A stretch of 64,000 bases of DNA from Patulibacter minatonensis DSM 18081 (GCF_000519325.1 NZ_KI912613.1:668935-732934); one strand, 5' to 3'. Counted from the stretch's first letter, positions 52,361-61,891 are shown. Program-made: numbers and translations. Notes: generated by a model from the letters alone, not told the origin.

Positions 52361-53715
52361 CGGACGAACGGGAAGGTCGGGGAGTAGGTCAGGCCCGCGG
52401 CGGACTCGGCGACCCGTGCGCCGGCCGGACCGGCCTCACCGTGCCCGTCCACGCAGGGACCGGGGTACGGGATCGAGCTGGCGCCACCGGTACGCGGCAC
52501 GCCGTCGTTCGAGGCGCCGGCGATCAGGTCGAGCGGGTTCTCCGTGACGGTGAACCGCACCGTATTGGACGCGCCGTCGCGGTACTTCAGCCACTCCGAC
52601 CATCCGTTGAAGGTCGCCGGGATCGCACAGGCGTGCTGTGCGAGCCTGTTGAGGATCGGCCGGACGTCGTCGATCGGCTTGTTGATCCGGGGCAGCTGGG
52701 GCTGGACCGTCTGGAGCAACGACACCGTCGGGTCGACCGCGCCCTTGGCGAGGTTCAGGGTGGTCTTGGCCTGCCGGAGCGCCGGTCGGGCGCCCTTGGC
52801 GAGACGGGTGGTCTCGCGCAGCGCGGCCGGGGCCTGCTGCAGCGCCGGCCGGCCGTCGCGGGCCAGGCCGTCGACCGCCGCGACGAGGCGGTCGATCTGC
52901 GGCAGTTGGTTGCGCAGCTGGTTCATCGTGGCCGGGGTCTCCTGGAGCGTCTCTTTGATGCCGGTGTCACCGAACGGCTTCAGCGCCTTCTGCGCGGGCT
53001 CCGCCAGGGCGGCGATGTCCTTGCTCGCCCCGTCGAAGGCCCCGACGCCACCCGCGGTGTTGCGGATGAACCTGGCGGTGATGCCCGCCCGGTCGTTCAG
53101 CGGCTTGGCCAGCGTCTGCACGTCCTTGAGGAGCGGCGTCAGCTTGCGGAGGGCGAGGTTGATGCTGTCGCCATTGCCGTCGGCGCCCTCGCCCAACTCG
53201 TTCAGGAAGGTCTGCGCCTTCGTGCGCGTCGTCGGGTCGAGCGTGCCGAGGACCTGGTCCAGCGCCACGTTCGGCGTCTGGTTGGTGGTCTTCAGGAGCC
53301 CGCCGTCGGGGAGGTCGGTGCCCTTCGTCCCCGGGATGATCTCGAGGTAGCGGACACCGACGGCGGAGCGCAGGCGGACCTGGAGCTTGGAGTCGCTCTT
53401 CAGCGGCCCGAACTTCTTGTCGATCCGGATGTCGACGAGCGCCTTGCCGTCCTTCACGCGCGGCTTGAGGATCTGGCCGGCGCGCAGGCCGCCGATCCTG
53501 ACCTCGTAGTGGTTCGACAGGTTGTCGGCCTGGGTGAACTCGGCCTTCAGGTTGTAGTACTGCCGACCCGGGACGGTCTCCGCCGCCCGATAGCCGATCG
53601 CCGACGCGACCGCCAGGATCACGATCGCGATCCCGCCGATCAGCAGCGTGCTGCCGCGCCCGCGGCGCCGACCGGCGGCGCGGCGGCCCGGGGTTCTCAC
53701 CGTACGAGGGCTCAT
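52357..53715 (-). CDS. Mce/MlaD protein, third of operon
   Basis: Third Mce subunit, 452 aa. Arg-rich start, TM at about 23-41, MCE domain at about 53-130 (LKAEFTQADNLSNHYEVRIGGLRAGQI, VGVRYLEIIPG), then helical repeats up to about 340. The C-terminal region contains two Cys (QHACAIPA, PGPCVDG) and a predicted globular segment (TFNGWSEWLKYRDG). 4-nt overlaps with both neighbours indicate strict co-translation. Confidence 0.9.
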   Translation of the reverse strand: MSPRTVRTPGRRAAGRRRGRGSTLLIGGIAIVILAVASAIGYRAAETVPGRQYYNLKAEFTQADNLSNHYEVRIGGLRAGQILKPRVKDGKALVDIRIDKKFGPLKSDSKLQVRLRSAVGVRYLEIIPGTKGTDLPDGGLLKTTNQTPNVALDQVLGTLDPTTRTKAQTFLNELGEGADGNGDSINLALRKLTPLLKDVQTLAKPLNDRAGITARFIRNTAGGVGAFDGASKDIAALAEPAQKALKPFGDTGIKETLQETPATMNQLRNQLPQIDRLVAAVDGLARDGRPALQQAPAALRETTRLAKGARPALRQAKTTLNLAKGAVDPTVSLLQTVQPQLPRINKPIDDVRPILNRLAQHACAIPATFNGWSEWLKYRDGASNTVRFTVTENPLDLIAGASNDGVPRTGGASSIPYPGPCVDGHGEAGPAGARVAESAAGLTYSPTFPFVR

Positions 53716-55169
53716 GGCTTCAGGAGGTTGTTGAGGAGACCCGAGACGCCACCGGCGCCCGGCTGATCTTTCGTCCCGGCGTTGCCGCCGAGCAGACCCG
53801 AGACCCCGTCGACGAGACCGCCGAGGAGACCCTTGTCCTGGGTGGACGTGGCGGGACTACTCCCCGTCGTCGTCGGGTTCGATGTCGTCGGGGGCGGCGT
53901 CGCAGCCCGTTGCTGCGGAGCCGGGGTCTTCGTCGTCGGCGCCGACTTCGTCTGGGTCTTGCCGGACTTCGGGGTCGTGTTGTCCGTCTGCGTCCCGCCG
54001 ATGTCGGGGCGGTTCAGGAGCGACTGGAAGATCGACTTGACGGTCGAGGAGTTGATCGCGAGCGCCACCTTCGCCTGACGGCCGAGACGATCGCCGGTCT
54101 TCAGCCACAACCCGAGCTGCTGCACCATCCAGAGCGCGTCCTCGAAGGACCGCTCGTCGAACTTGTCGAGCGTCGGCTTGAGGTCCGACGAGAACTGCTT
54201 GACGTTCGCCAGGGTCGGCGTCAGCGCCTGGAGCGGCGGGGTCGCCTTCTTCCCGAGCTTCGTCAGCGACGGAGCGGCGGACTTGGCGGCCTTCAGGCTC
54301 TGGCGGGCCGACTCCTCGAAGCCTGGGAGGGCCTCGAGCGTGTCCTTCAGCGGACCGGCGGTCCGCTGCAGGTCGACCGACGCCGGGCGCAGGTCCGTGG
54401 AGGCGATGCGCAGCCTGCTGAGCGTCGTGTTCAGTGCCGCGAGGCCGGCCGGCGCGGAATCCAGCGTGGCGCCGAGCTCCTCGCGACGGGTCGCGAGGCT
54501 GCCAAGGGTGTCCTGGGCCTGCGTGATGAGGTCGGCCAGCTGGTCCCGCTTCGGGCTCACGGTCGCGGTGAGCGAGTCGCCGCGGGCCAGGAGGGTCTTG
54601 AGCGACGCGTCCTCCGTGTTGATCTCGGACACGAGCTGCCGCGCGTCGTCCAGCGACGCGGGCATGGCGTCCAGCAGCTTCGCGAGGTCCTTGCCCTGGT
54701 CGCCCAGCGCGATGCCGAACTCGTTGACCAGCACCTTGATGCGGGTCCGCGTGTCGCCGTCGAACGTGTTGATCACGTCGTCGAGCTCGACCGGCAGCTT
54801 GACCTTCGACTCCGCGATCTGGAAGCCCTTGGGCGCCGGATCCTTGAGGTTGCCGACCTCGAGGGCGACGTAGCGCTCACCGAGGAGGTCGGTCGGCCGG
54901 ATCTTGATCGACGCGTCCTTCCCGATCGGCCAGGCGTCCTTGTCGAGCTTCATCTTCACGATCGCGGTGTCGCGACCCGTGATCTTCAGGTCCTCGACGC
55001 TCCCGCCCGGGACGCCGCCGATCTTCACCGACGAGTGCTTGCGCAGACCGCCGGCGTTCGGCATCTCCGCGGTGATCGTCCGGTCGTCGTTGCCCTTGGT
55101 GAGCAGCAGGAACGCTGCGATCACCACGACCGCCACCAGGGCGCCCGTCACCACCTTGCGGGGGTTCAC
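53712..55169 (-). CDS. Mce/MlaD protein, second of operon
   Basis: Second Mce subunit, 485 aa. TM at about 6-24, MCE domain at about 32-110 (ITAEMPNAGGLRKHSSVKIGGVPGGSV, LLGERYVALEVG), helical tube region to about 385. The C-terminus differs from the others: a Thr/Pro-rich linker followed by an amphipathic GLLGG-type stretch (GLLGGLVDGVSGLLGG, then GVSGLLNNLLKP), which could touch a membrane or the cell wall. No Cys at all, unlike the other five. GTG start overlapping the first gene's stop as GTGA. Confidence 0.9.
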   Translation of the reverse strand: MNPRKVVTGALVAVVVIAAFLLLTKGNDDRTITAEMPNAGGLRKHSSVKIGGVPGGSVEDLKITGRDTAIVKMKLDKDAWPIGKDASIKIRPTDLLGERYVALEVGNLKDPAPKGFQIAESKVKLPVELDDVINTFDGDTRTRIKVLVNEFGIALGDQGKDLAKLLDAMPASLDDARQLVSEINTEDASLKTLLARGDSLTATVSPKRDQLADLITQAQDTLGSLATRREELGATLDSAPAGLAALNTTLSRLRIASTDLRPASVDLQRTAGPLKDTLEALPGFEESARQSLKAAKSAAPSLTKLGKKATPPLQALTPTLANVKQFSSDLKPTLDKFDERSFEDALWMVQQLGLWLKTGDRLGRQAKVALAINSSTVKSIFQSLLNRPDIGGTQTDNTTPKSGKTQTKSAPTTKTPAPQQRAATPPPTTSNPTTTGSSPATSTQDKGLLGGLVDGVSGLLGGNAGTKDQPGAGGVSGLLNNLLKP

Positions 55170-56665
55170 TTGATCACCTCAGAATCCTTCGACGGGTCCA
55201 GGACGTCTGGAGTGATCCCGCACTGGGGCTGCCAGATCGGCTTGCCGACGCCGTAGCCGGCGGGGCGCGGGTAGGCGTACTTCTTGCCCGTGAGAGCCAC
55301 GAACGCGCCCGGATCGACCGGGTTGGAGTGCAACGAGAACGCGGACGCGTTGACGCGGGCGCGGATGCCGTGCTGACGCCAGAACCCGTTCTCGTCCTTC
55401 CGCCCGTGGTACGGGTACGGCCCGCCGACGGCCTTCGCGTCCGCGTCGTCGTTCGGGTCCACGCGGATGTACGACGATGCCCAGCTGCCGAAGCCGCCGA
55501 GTGCGCTGATGATGTCCGGGGTGTACGGCCGCACGCAGTCGAGCATCGGTGTGGCCTCCTTCGTCACGCGGCCCACCTTGTTCAGGAACGGCGTGCCATT
55601 GGTGAGGAGAGTGTTGAGCTCGGGCGCGACCTTGGTCGTCGTCCGCACGGTCGAGAGCGCCGCGGGGACGATCGAGGACAGGTTCTGCAGCGCGGGCGTC
55701 GCGGCCTTGGCGAGCGGGCGGATCTTCTTCGCGCCCGGCTTCAGGTCGTCGACGAGCTGCTGGAGGCCGCCGAGGCTGCCGTCCACGCGCCGGAGGGTCG
55801 TGCGGGTCTCGCCGAGCGCCGACGGGATGCCGTCGAGCGTCTGCTGGACCTGCGTCGACCGGGCGGCGAACGCCTGGAAGGTGCGGGAGGACACGGTGAC
55901 GAGGTCCTGGACCTGCCCCGAGCGGGCGGCGAGGATCTTCGTCAGGCGGTCGGCGTTCGTGATCAGGCCGGACAGCGCGACGCTGTCGCCGCCGAGGTCC
56001 TTGAGGAACCCGTCGATCTGCTTGAGGCCCTCGGGCGTGGAGGCGAGCGAGTCGTTGGTGTCCTGCTCGGACCCCGACAGCGCCCGGTCCATCTTCTGCG
56101 TCAGGTCCGTGACGGACTGCCGCGTCTTGCCGTTGAGCGTGTTGAGCACCGCGTCGATGTCGACCGCGGGACGCGTGTCCTTCGTGGCGATGATGCCGCC
56201 CTCGGGGAGGTCCTTGCCGCCCTTCGGCCCGAGCTGCAGGTCGACGCGCCTGGTACCGGAACCGATCGTGGTGCCGTACCGGGAGGTCGCCGTCGTGCCC
56301 TGCGGGATCGGCCAGTAGTCGTCCGAGATGCCCATCTCGACGACCGCGCGGCCGTCCTTGTACTCGACGTCGGAGATCTTGCCGGCGTCACGGCCGTCGA
56401 TCGCGACGTCCTGACCCGGGCGGAGGTTGAAGGCGGTCGGGAACGCCGCCTTGATGTGGTGCGGCTCTGACCGGGTCCCGATGACCCAGATCACGAACCA
56501 CACGAGGACGGCAGCGCCGATGATGGACCACGGGTGGCCGACGAGCCACCGGCCGCCTCGCACCGCGGGATTTGGGCCGCGCCGGCCCGACGCCTGGGCT
56601 CGAACCTTGGTGCGGTTCGGGCCCAGCTTGCGCAGGGGCGTACGCGTGTTGTCCTGATCAGACAC
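55166..56665 (-). CDS. Mce/MlaD protein, first of operon (MceA-like)
   Basis: First Mce subunit, 499 aa. Basic N-terminal tail of about 45 residues, TM at about 46-63, MCE domain at about 72-155 (IKAAFPTAFNLRPGQDVAIDGRDAGKI, IGSGTRRVDLQLGP), helical region, and a C-terminal globular domain with Cys in MLDCVRPYTPD and WQPQCGITPD. The GTG start lies 6 nt after the YrbE stop. It is expected to bind lipid and assemble with the other Mce proteins. Confidence 0.92.
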   Translation of the reverse strand: MSDQDNTRTPLRKLGPNRTKVRAQASGRRGPNPAVRGGRWLVGHPWSIIGAAVLVWFVIWVIGTRSEPHHIKAAFPTAFNLRPGQDVAIDGRDAGKISDVEYKDGRAVVEMGISDDYWPIPQGTTATSRYGTTIGSGTRRVDLQLGPKGGKDLPEGGIIATKDTRPAVDIDAVLNTLNGKTRQSVTDLTQKMDRALSGSEQDTNDSLASTPEGLKQIDGFLKDLGGDSVALSGLITNADRLTKILAARSGQVQDLVTVSSRTFQAFAARSTQVQQTLDGIPSALGETRTTLRRVDGSLGGLQQLVDDLKPGAKKIRPLAKAATPALQNLSSIVPAALSTVRTTTKVAPELNTLLTNGTPFLNKVGRVTKEATPMLDCVRPYTPDIISALGGFGSWASSYIRVDPNDDADAKAVGGPYPYHGRKDENGFWRQHGIRARVNASAFSLHSNPVDPGAFVALTGKKYAYPRPAGYGVGKPIWQPQCGITPDVLDPSKDSEVIK

Positions 56666-56671
56666 GACTGT

Positions 56672-57544
56672 TCAGCCTCCGACGGGCAGCTTGGAATCGG
56701 CGCCCCAGAAGAGGATCGTGAAGCCCTCGTTGAGCACCATCGTCAGGATCAGCGCGACGACCATCGATCTCGCGGTCGCCTCACCGACCCCCACGGGACC
56801 GCCCTTGGCGTTGATCCCGTAATACATCGCCGCGATCACGATCGCGACCCACATCACCAACGTCTTCAGATAACTGAAGATCACGCTCGGTGCGTCAGTG
56901 AACGCCCAGTGCACCGATTCCCATGCTCCTCGGGAGATCTCGCCGATCTGGAACAAGATGACGAACACCTCACCGAGGTAGAACAGCACCAGACCACTGA
57001 TGAAGATCGGCAGCGACACGAGGATGTTCGCCAAGAGGCGGGTGCCGACGAGGTAGCGCATCGGGTTGATCCCCAGCGACTCCATCGCGTCGATCTCCTC
57101 GTTGATCCGCATCGATCCCAGCTCGGCGACGTAGCCGCAACCGATCTTCGCGCCGATCATGTACGCGAACATGAACGGTGTCGCCTCACGCACCGGACAG
57201 ATCGCCGAGAACACCCCGGCATACGACGAGGCGCCGTAGCCGCGGAGGACGTAGACGGCTTCGTTGCCGCACGTCAGTCCGAACGTGAACTGCATCGCCC
57301 ACAACACCATCGCGGACCCGGTGATGAGCAGCGCGACCTGCCGCATCATCTCCGCGGAGTACCGCAGCGTGCCGCGCAGCTCCAGGAACGACCGGCCCGC
57401 GAACGCACCGATCTGGCCGGCCTCCACGAGGATGTTGCGGACCGGATCGACGAACCCGCCGGCGAAGCGCTCCAGACCGGTCGGGGTGCCCTTGCGGCCC
57501 GCCCCTGCGGGCTGGTACGGCGCGGGAGAGTTTCCAGCTTCCAT
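56672..57544 (-). CDS. YrbE/MlaE-family permease, second copy
   Basis: Membrane permease of 290 aa of the mce transporter. Five to six hydrophobic segments; the MlaE family motif is seen in GSMRINEEIDAMESLGINPMRYLVGTRLLA (about 141-170), which faces the ATPase. A cytoplasmic Pro/Gly-rich N-terminus of about 25 residues precedes it. The gene follows the first YrbE by 12 nt. It would form the heterodimeric channel with that protein. Confidence 0.93.
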   Translation of the reverse strand: MEAGNSPAPYQPAGAGRKGTPTGLERFAGGFVDPVRNILVEAGQIGAFAGRSFLELRGTLRYSAEMMRQVALLITGSAMVLWAMQFTFGLTCGNEAVYVLRGYGASSYAGVFSAICPVREATPFMFAYMIGAKIGCGYVAELGSMRINEEIDAMESLGINPMRYLVGTRLLANILVSLPIFISGLVLFYLGEVFVILFQIGEISRGAWESVHWAFTDAPSVIFSYLKTLVMWVAIVIAAMYYGINAKGGPVGVGEATARSMVVALILTMVLNEGFTILFWGADSKLPVGG

Positions 57545-57556
57545 AGCTCTCAGCCC

Positions 57557-58432
57557 CTAACGGAGTGTCGCGGTCTCCGGGAACGCACCAAGAAGCAGCG
57601 AGTTCAGGAGATAGTTGTAGATGTAGATCGCCGAGAACGAGATCACGACGGCCTGGTTGACGGCCTTGCCGACACCAGCCGCGCCACCCTTGGCGTTCAT
57701 GCCCTTGTAACAGCAGACCACGGCGATGATGAACCCGAACGTCAGGACCTTCAGCGTGTTGAACACGACCTCAGCGATCGTGAAGTTCGACGCGAACGTC
57801 GACGTGTACCCCGCGACCGTCTCGTCCCACACCAGGATGTTCGCCAACAGCTGCCCGATGATCGAAACAGCCGTGTTCCAGTAGTTGAACATCACCGTCA
57901 TCACCCCGAGGGCGATGAACCGCGGGACGAGCAGGACCTTCACGAGGTCGGTACCGAGCACCGCGAGGGCGTCGAGCTCGTCACGAACCTTGCGGGCACC
58001 GAGGTCCGCGCAGATCGCCGTGCCGGCGACACCCGCGACGACCATCCCGTTGATCCACGTCGCCAGCTCACGCACCGACGCCATCACCGAGAACGCACCC
58101 AGACGATCCGTCGTCGCAAGCGTCGACAACAGCGAACCACCCGAGATACCAGGCGCGCCATACGCGAACACCAGCGTGCAGAACAAGCACGGCAAGAACG
58201 CCTTCTTCGTCACCAACCACGACTGCTCGATGAACTCGCCACCCCAGTTGTACGGCGGCGAGATCGCAGACTTCATCACCTGCAACGTCAACAACGTCAT
58301 CCCGGTGAGCTGCTCCACCCAGCCAAGCGGGCCAGGCAGACCCTTCGGCGGCTTCGGCGCCTCACGCAGGCCACCTGGGAGGGTGCCGCGCTCGCGCGTC
58401 GTTCCGGGACCGATTCCGGTCGTCGTCGACAT
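57557..58432 (-). CDS. YrbE/MlaE-family permease, first gene of mce operon
   Basis: Permease of 291 aa. The family motif is RKVRDELDALAVLGTDLVKVLLVPRFIALGV at about 155-185, with hydrophobic segments before and after. Start at MSTTTGIG, preceded by GGAGGGA; the frame is open upstream but has no homology there. First gene of the eight-gene mce unit. Base composition is slightly less extreme (more A in third positions) than in neighbouring genes, which may reflect strong conservation. Confidence 0.92.
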   Translation of the reverse strand: MSTTTGIGPGTTRERGTLPGGLREAPKPPKGLPGPLGWVEQLTGMTLLTLQVMKSAISPPYNWGGEFIEQSWLVTKKAFLPCLFCTLVFAYGAPGISGGSLLSTLATTDRLGAFSVMASVRELATWINGMVVAGVAGTAICADLGARKVRDELDALAVLGTDLVKVLLVPRFIALGVMTVMFNYWNTAVSIIGQLLANILVWDETVAGYTSTFASNFTIAEVVFNTLKVLTFGFIIAVVCCYKGMNAKGGAAGVGKAVNQAVVISFSAIYIYNYLLNSLLLGAFPETATLR

Positions 58433-59062
58433 CAGATGGTCCCTCCGTTCAAGATCGTCATGCGCAGGTGAGTCCTCGTGTTCTGAAACGGGTCGTGTGA
58501 CCGGTTTCGCACTGAGGGATGACCGTACGGGGACGTCCAGGGGGAAGCCATCCTCCCGAGGACCAGTCTCTCTCCTCCTCGATGCCTGGACATTCAGGAA
58601 CGGCTTATGGCCGGAATTGGCCACATCGACAAAGGCAATCCCCCGACGGATATGTGTTTGTCCTCCTTCCTGCCTGAGTTTGGCCGTCTTGCTCGGAGGT
58701 CGTGTCCAGCGGCTTCGCGCTGCCTCGGCGTCCAGGAGGCCCGCCGCCTCTCCCCGTGGGACCCCCTCCTCCCCCCCTTCGACGGATCCCGTTCGCGGGA
58801 CCGCGGGGGGCCCTGGGACCCGTTCCGGGACGTCCGCCCGGCCCGGACGTCGTCGGTCTCCGCCGCGCGCCGCGGGTGTCGCGACGCCGGCCGTGGCCCA
58901 GGCGACGGCCCGGACCATCGAGCACCCCGCCGCCCACCGAACTCGACGCCATCAGGCACCCTCGATCCCACCCGATCTACCCGAACGTCGACCTGAGGTT
59001 GATGGTTCTGGTGGTGGGGGGACGGAGACCGGGCGCCGCTGCACCGTGGCCCCGATCGCCGG
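58433..59062. other. 630-nt intergenic region upstream of the mce operon
   Basis: No convincing gene. It is less GC-rich than its surroundings between about 58.4 and 58.7 kb and contains a 22-bp dyad. The promoter of the mce operon must lie here, unless the operon is read from the LuxR genes upstream. The left two-thirds looks regulatory; in the right third I see only C/G-rich sequence without motifs. Confidence 0.6.
58486..58507. promoter_or_regulatory. 22-bp dyad, candidate mce operon operator
   Basis: Arms AAACGGGTC (58486-58494) and GACCGGTTT (58499-58507) pair at 8 of 9 positions with a GTGT centre, 54 nt upstream of the first mce start codon. Size and symmetry fit a TetR or GntR-type dimer site. 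No TetR gene is adjacent. Confidence 0.5.
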
Positions 59063-60157
59063 TCACGTGTCGTCCCGCTCGAGATACCGACCGATCGCCT
59101 CGGCGCGGTTGACGGCACCCACCGCGCGGAGGATCGCGCTGACGTGACTCTTCACCGTCGGCACACCGACGACGAGGCGCTCGGCGATCTGCGCGTTCGA
59201 CATGCCGAGGAGCATGAGGTCGAGCGTCTGCCGCTGGCGCGGGGTGAGCTCTGCCGGCGCCCGGGCATCCGTCCCGCTCGCGGATCTGCTCCGCACGACA
59301 CCACCGCCGGCGGGCCGACCGAACGAGGCCTGCGCCGTGGACCGCTCGTCGTCGGGCCCGCGTTCGCCGACGGTCTCGCGCAGGCGTTCGACCGTGCGGT
59401 CGACGCTCAGCAGTCGCTCGTGCATCTCGAGCATCTCGAAGGCGTGCCCCAGCGCGCGGCCCATCCGCTCGACCGCCGCCACGTCCTCCGGCGTCGGCGC
59501 GGCCCCGTCGAACTCGGCGCGGAACAGCCCGCGGGCCCGTCCCCCGATGAACGTCGGGGCGATCACGCTCGCGGGGCGTGCCGCTCGGCCCTCCGCGGCC
59601 GCGATCGCCTCCACGACCGTCGGGCTGGCGGTGATGAACGCGGTCCGCTCGGCGGTGAGCTCGGCGAGGGCCGTCGGCAGGACGTCCGGCGCCGTCCGTC
59701 CGTCCCCCGACCCGCGGTCGGCCTCCCGGATCGGGGTCCACGTCCCGTCGTCGACGATGCCGACGGAGACCCGCGCCGCGCCGCACGCGTCGCACATGAT
59801 CGGCGCGAGACGGTCCATGAGCTCTGCCACGCTCGCGCAGGCCCGGAGCTCCAGCAACCCGCGCTCGAACCCGTCGCGCCGGGCGACCGCCGCATCGCGG
59901 CCGGCCGCCCTGACCCGGTCGTCGAGGGCATCGGTGCGCGCCAGCAGGGACGACAGGGCGGCCCGGTCCGCCGGCGGGAGCTCCCCGCCCAGGGCCGCGG
60001 CGAGCCGCCCTCCCGCCGCGAGGAGCGCCGGCCCGCCGGACGCCGTGGCGACGTCCGGGGCGGGCAGCTCCCCCGGCTCCCCGGGGACGGCGGCCTCGAC
60101 CTCGGCGAGCAGCCGGGCGACGGCCGCCCCGAGCCCGGTCGGCGCCGGGTCAGGCAC
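59063..60157 (-). CDS. GAF-LuxR transcriptional regulator, pair 2 second gene
   Basis: Regulator of 364 aa. Helical N-terminus, a diverged GAF domain (CDACGAARVSVGIVDDGTW, SVIAPTFIGGRARGLFRAEFD, where the usual LHADR is LFRAEF) and LuxR HTH at about 305-357 (LTPRQRQTLDLMLLGMSNAQ, then PTVKSHVSAILRAVG). The GTG start overlaps the upstream regulator by 8 nt. Same strand as and nearest to the mce operon, so it is the best candidate for controlling it. The altered GAF motif suggests a different or lost ligand. Confidence 0.82.
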   Translation of the reverse strand: MPDPAPTGLGAAVARLLAEVEAAVPGEPGELPAPDVATASGGPALLAAGGRLAAALGGELPPADRAALSSLLARTDALDDRVRAAGRDAAVARRDGFERGLLELRACASVAELMDRLAPIMCDACGAARVSVGIVDDGTWTPIREADRGSGDGRTAPDVLPTALAELTAERTAFITASPTVVEAIAAAEGRAARPASVIAPTFIGGRARGLFRAEFDGAAPTPEDVAAVERMGRALGHAFEMLEMHERLLSVDRTVERLRETVGERGPDDERSTAQASFGRPAGGGVVRSRSASGTDARAPAELTPRQRQTLDLMLLGMSNAQIAERLVVGVPTVKSHVSAILRAVGAVNRAEAIGRYLERDDT

Positions 60158-61307
60158 CCTGCATCCCCTCCAGCCTGAGGAACCGCGCGACGGCCGCGCT
60201 CCGGCTCGTGACGTGCAGCTTGCGCAGGATGGTGCGCATGTGGCTCTTGACCGTCTCCTCGGAGACGGTCAGGCGCTGCGCGACGCCCGCGTTCGTCGCC
60301 CCGTGCGCCACGAGCTCCAGGATCTCGCGCTCGCGGGGGGTCAGCAGCGAGTCCCGCCGGGGCGCCACGGCGTTCCTCCGCGCGCCGCCGGGGTCGACGA
60401 CCTCGAGCGCGACGTCGAACGCCGGGGCGCGCGTCCGGACGATCGCGGCGCGAGCGGCGTCCAGCTCGGCCTCGATGCGCCCCGTGCGGAGCGCGAGGGT
60501 CTCCTCGCTCGTCGCCCGGTCCAGGAGCCAGGCGAACAGCGTCGAGAACTCCGCGACGACCGCGCGGTCGTCGTCGTTCGCGCCCCGGCGCTGACCGATG
60601 CGGTCCGCGTGCAGGAGCCCGATCGCCTCGTTGCCGGGCACGATCGCCGCGCAGACGTACCCGGACGAGCCCGTGGCCTCGAGGATCGGCCGGAAGGTGC
60701 GCTTCTCGAGCGTCGCCCCCTCGACCAGCGCCGACGACCGCCGGCGCACCACCTCGGTCTCGGCCAGGGTGTTGCCGAGCGGGATCTCGTCGCCCTCGTC
60801 GAGGTACGCCTCGAGCCGCTGGGGGTCGGGGGCGACCGCGGGATCGGTGTGCAGGACGAGCGGGATCCATCGCGACCCGCGGACGGCCGAGGCGAGGACC
60901 CGGCTGAACCCCCCGACGACGCAGAGGAGCTCGACCGCCGCCGACACGAGGGCCGACGCCGGGCTCGTGGCGCGCAGCGTCTCCGTCGCGTCGCGCATCG
61001 CGTCGCGGACCACCGCGCGGACCTCGACGTCGGTCGCGTCCGCCGCGACGCGCTCGTCGAGCAGCCGCCCGTGGCGCGCGGACCACCGGTCCGGCCGGTC
61101 GGACGTCGCCAGCCCGGCCCGGCAGGCGGCCAGTGCCGCGTCCAGCTCCACCCGGTGCGTCGCGGGGAGGGTCCTGCGCACGGCGATGGCGTCCGCGCGC
61201 TCGCGGCGGCTCCGCACGAGCAGGTCGTCGACGGTGCGCGGGGTGTGCGCCGCGTGCGGGTCTGACGCGTCCGGGCCGGGATCCGTGGTGTCGCTGGGGG
61301 TGGTCAT
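60150..61307 (-). CDS. GAF-LuxR transcriptional regulator, pair 2 first gene
   Basis: Regulator of 385 aa. GAF domain at about 118-275 (CVVGGFSRVLASAVRGSRW, GYVCAAIVPGNEAIGLLHADR), then LuxR HTH at about 322-375 (LTPREREILELVAHGATNAG, then ETVKSHMRTILRKLH). The start ATG is at MTTPSDTT. It is divergent from pair 3 across 584 nt holding a perfect 16-bp palindrome. It is co-translated with the next gene. Confidence 0.85.
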   Translation of the reverse strand: MTTPSDTTDPGPDASDPHAAHTPRTVDDLLVRSRRERADAIAVRRTLPATHRVELDAALAACRAGLATSDRPDRWSARHGRLLDERVAADATDVEVRAVVRDAMRDATETLRATSPASALVSAAVELLCVVGGFSRVLASAVRGSRWIPLVLHTDPAVAPDPQRLEAYLDEGDEIPLGNTLAETEVVRRRSSALVEGATLEKRTFRPILEATGSSGYVCAAIVPGNEAIGLLHADRIGQRRGANDDDRAVVAEFSTLFAWLLDRATSEETLALRTGRIEAELDAARAAIVRTRAPAFDVALEVVDPGGARRNAVAPRRDSLLTPREREILELVAHGATNAGVAQRLTVSEETVKSHMRTILRKLHVTSRSAAVARFLRLEGMQGA

Positions 61308-61891
61308 GCGGTGGTCCGGGCGCGGCGGGCGCTCGGCCGCCGCTCGCGGGACCGGACGTCCGCACGGTAGTCGGACGGCCGACCACCGCCGTCACCCGGC
61401 GGAGAGATCCGCCCCGCCCATGGGGGGTCAGGATGGCAGGCCGCCCGAGTGCCCGGGACGGCCTGCGGACCCGAGCCGCGTCCGGACGACACCACCCGCT
61501 CCTGCGGGAGGAGGCCCCTCCCCCCTGCAGGGCATCGATCTCCTCCCTTCGGGGGCTGCCGCAGCATCGAACCGCATGTCGCGGCGCCACGCAGCACGCG
61601 CTCCCGACCTCCGTCTCGACGCTCAGCGCGCGTGAAACTCCTGCACAACGTCGTACACTCGGCCGACGCGACGCCCCGCGCCGGCCGGAGCACAGGGAGG
61701 AGCCCGTCGCACCCCCCCTCCCCCCTGCCGATCGGCAGGCATGACTACCAAAGGGGGGTGCACACCCCTCCCCGGTCGGACGTCACGGACGCCGTGCGCC
61801 CCTAGGTTCGTGCTGACGGCACCCCGCGCCCAGGTTCGGGGGCCGCCGTGTGTGAGATCGCAACCCCTCGCGACGACCTCCGGGATCCACC
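61308..61891. other. 584-nt intergenic region between divergent GAF-LuxR pairs
   Basis: No gene seen. The right half carries a perfect palindrome (61724-61739), a GGGGTG-CA-CACCCC dyad (61755-61768) and a -10-like TAGGTT (61803-61808), all arranged toward the plus-strand pair. The left half is C/G-rich with runs of C and no clear motif. Confidence 0.55.
61724..61739. promoter_or_regulatory. perfect 16-bp palindrome CCTGCCGATCGGCAGG
   Basis: Fully symmetric, with CTG-N-CGATCG-N-CAG character that recalls LuxR-type boxes. It lies about 150 nt upstream of pair 3 and between two divergent pairs of LuxR-type regulators. Confidence 0.55.
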
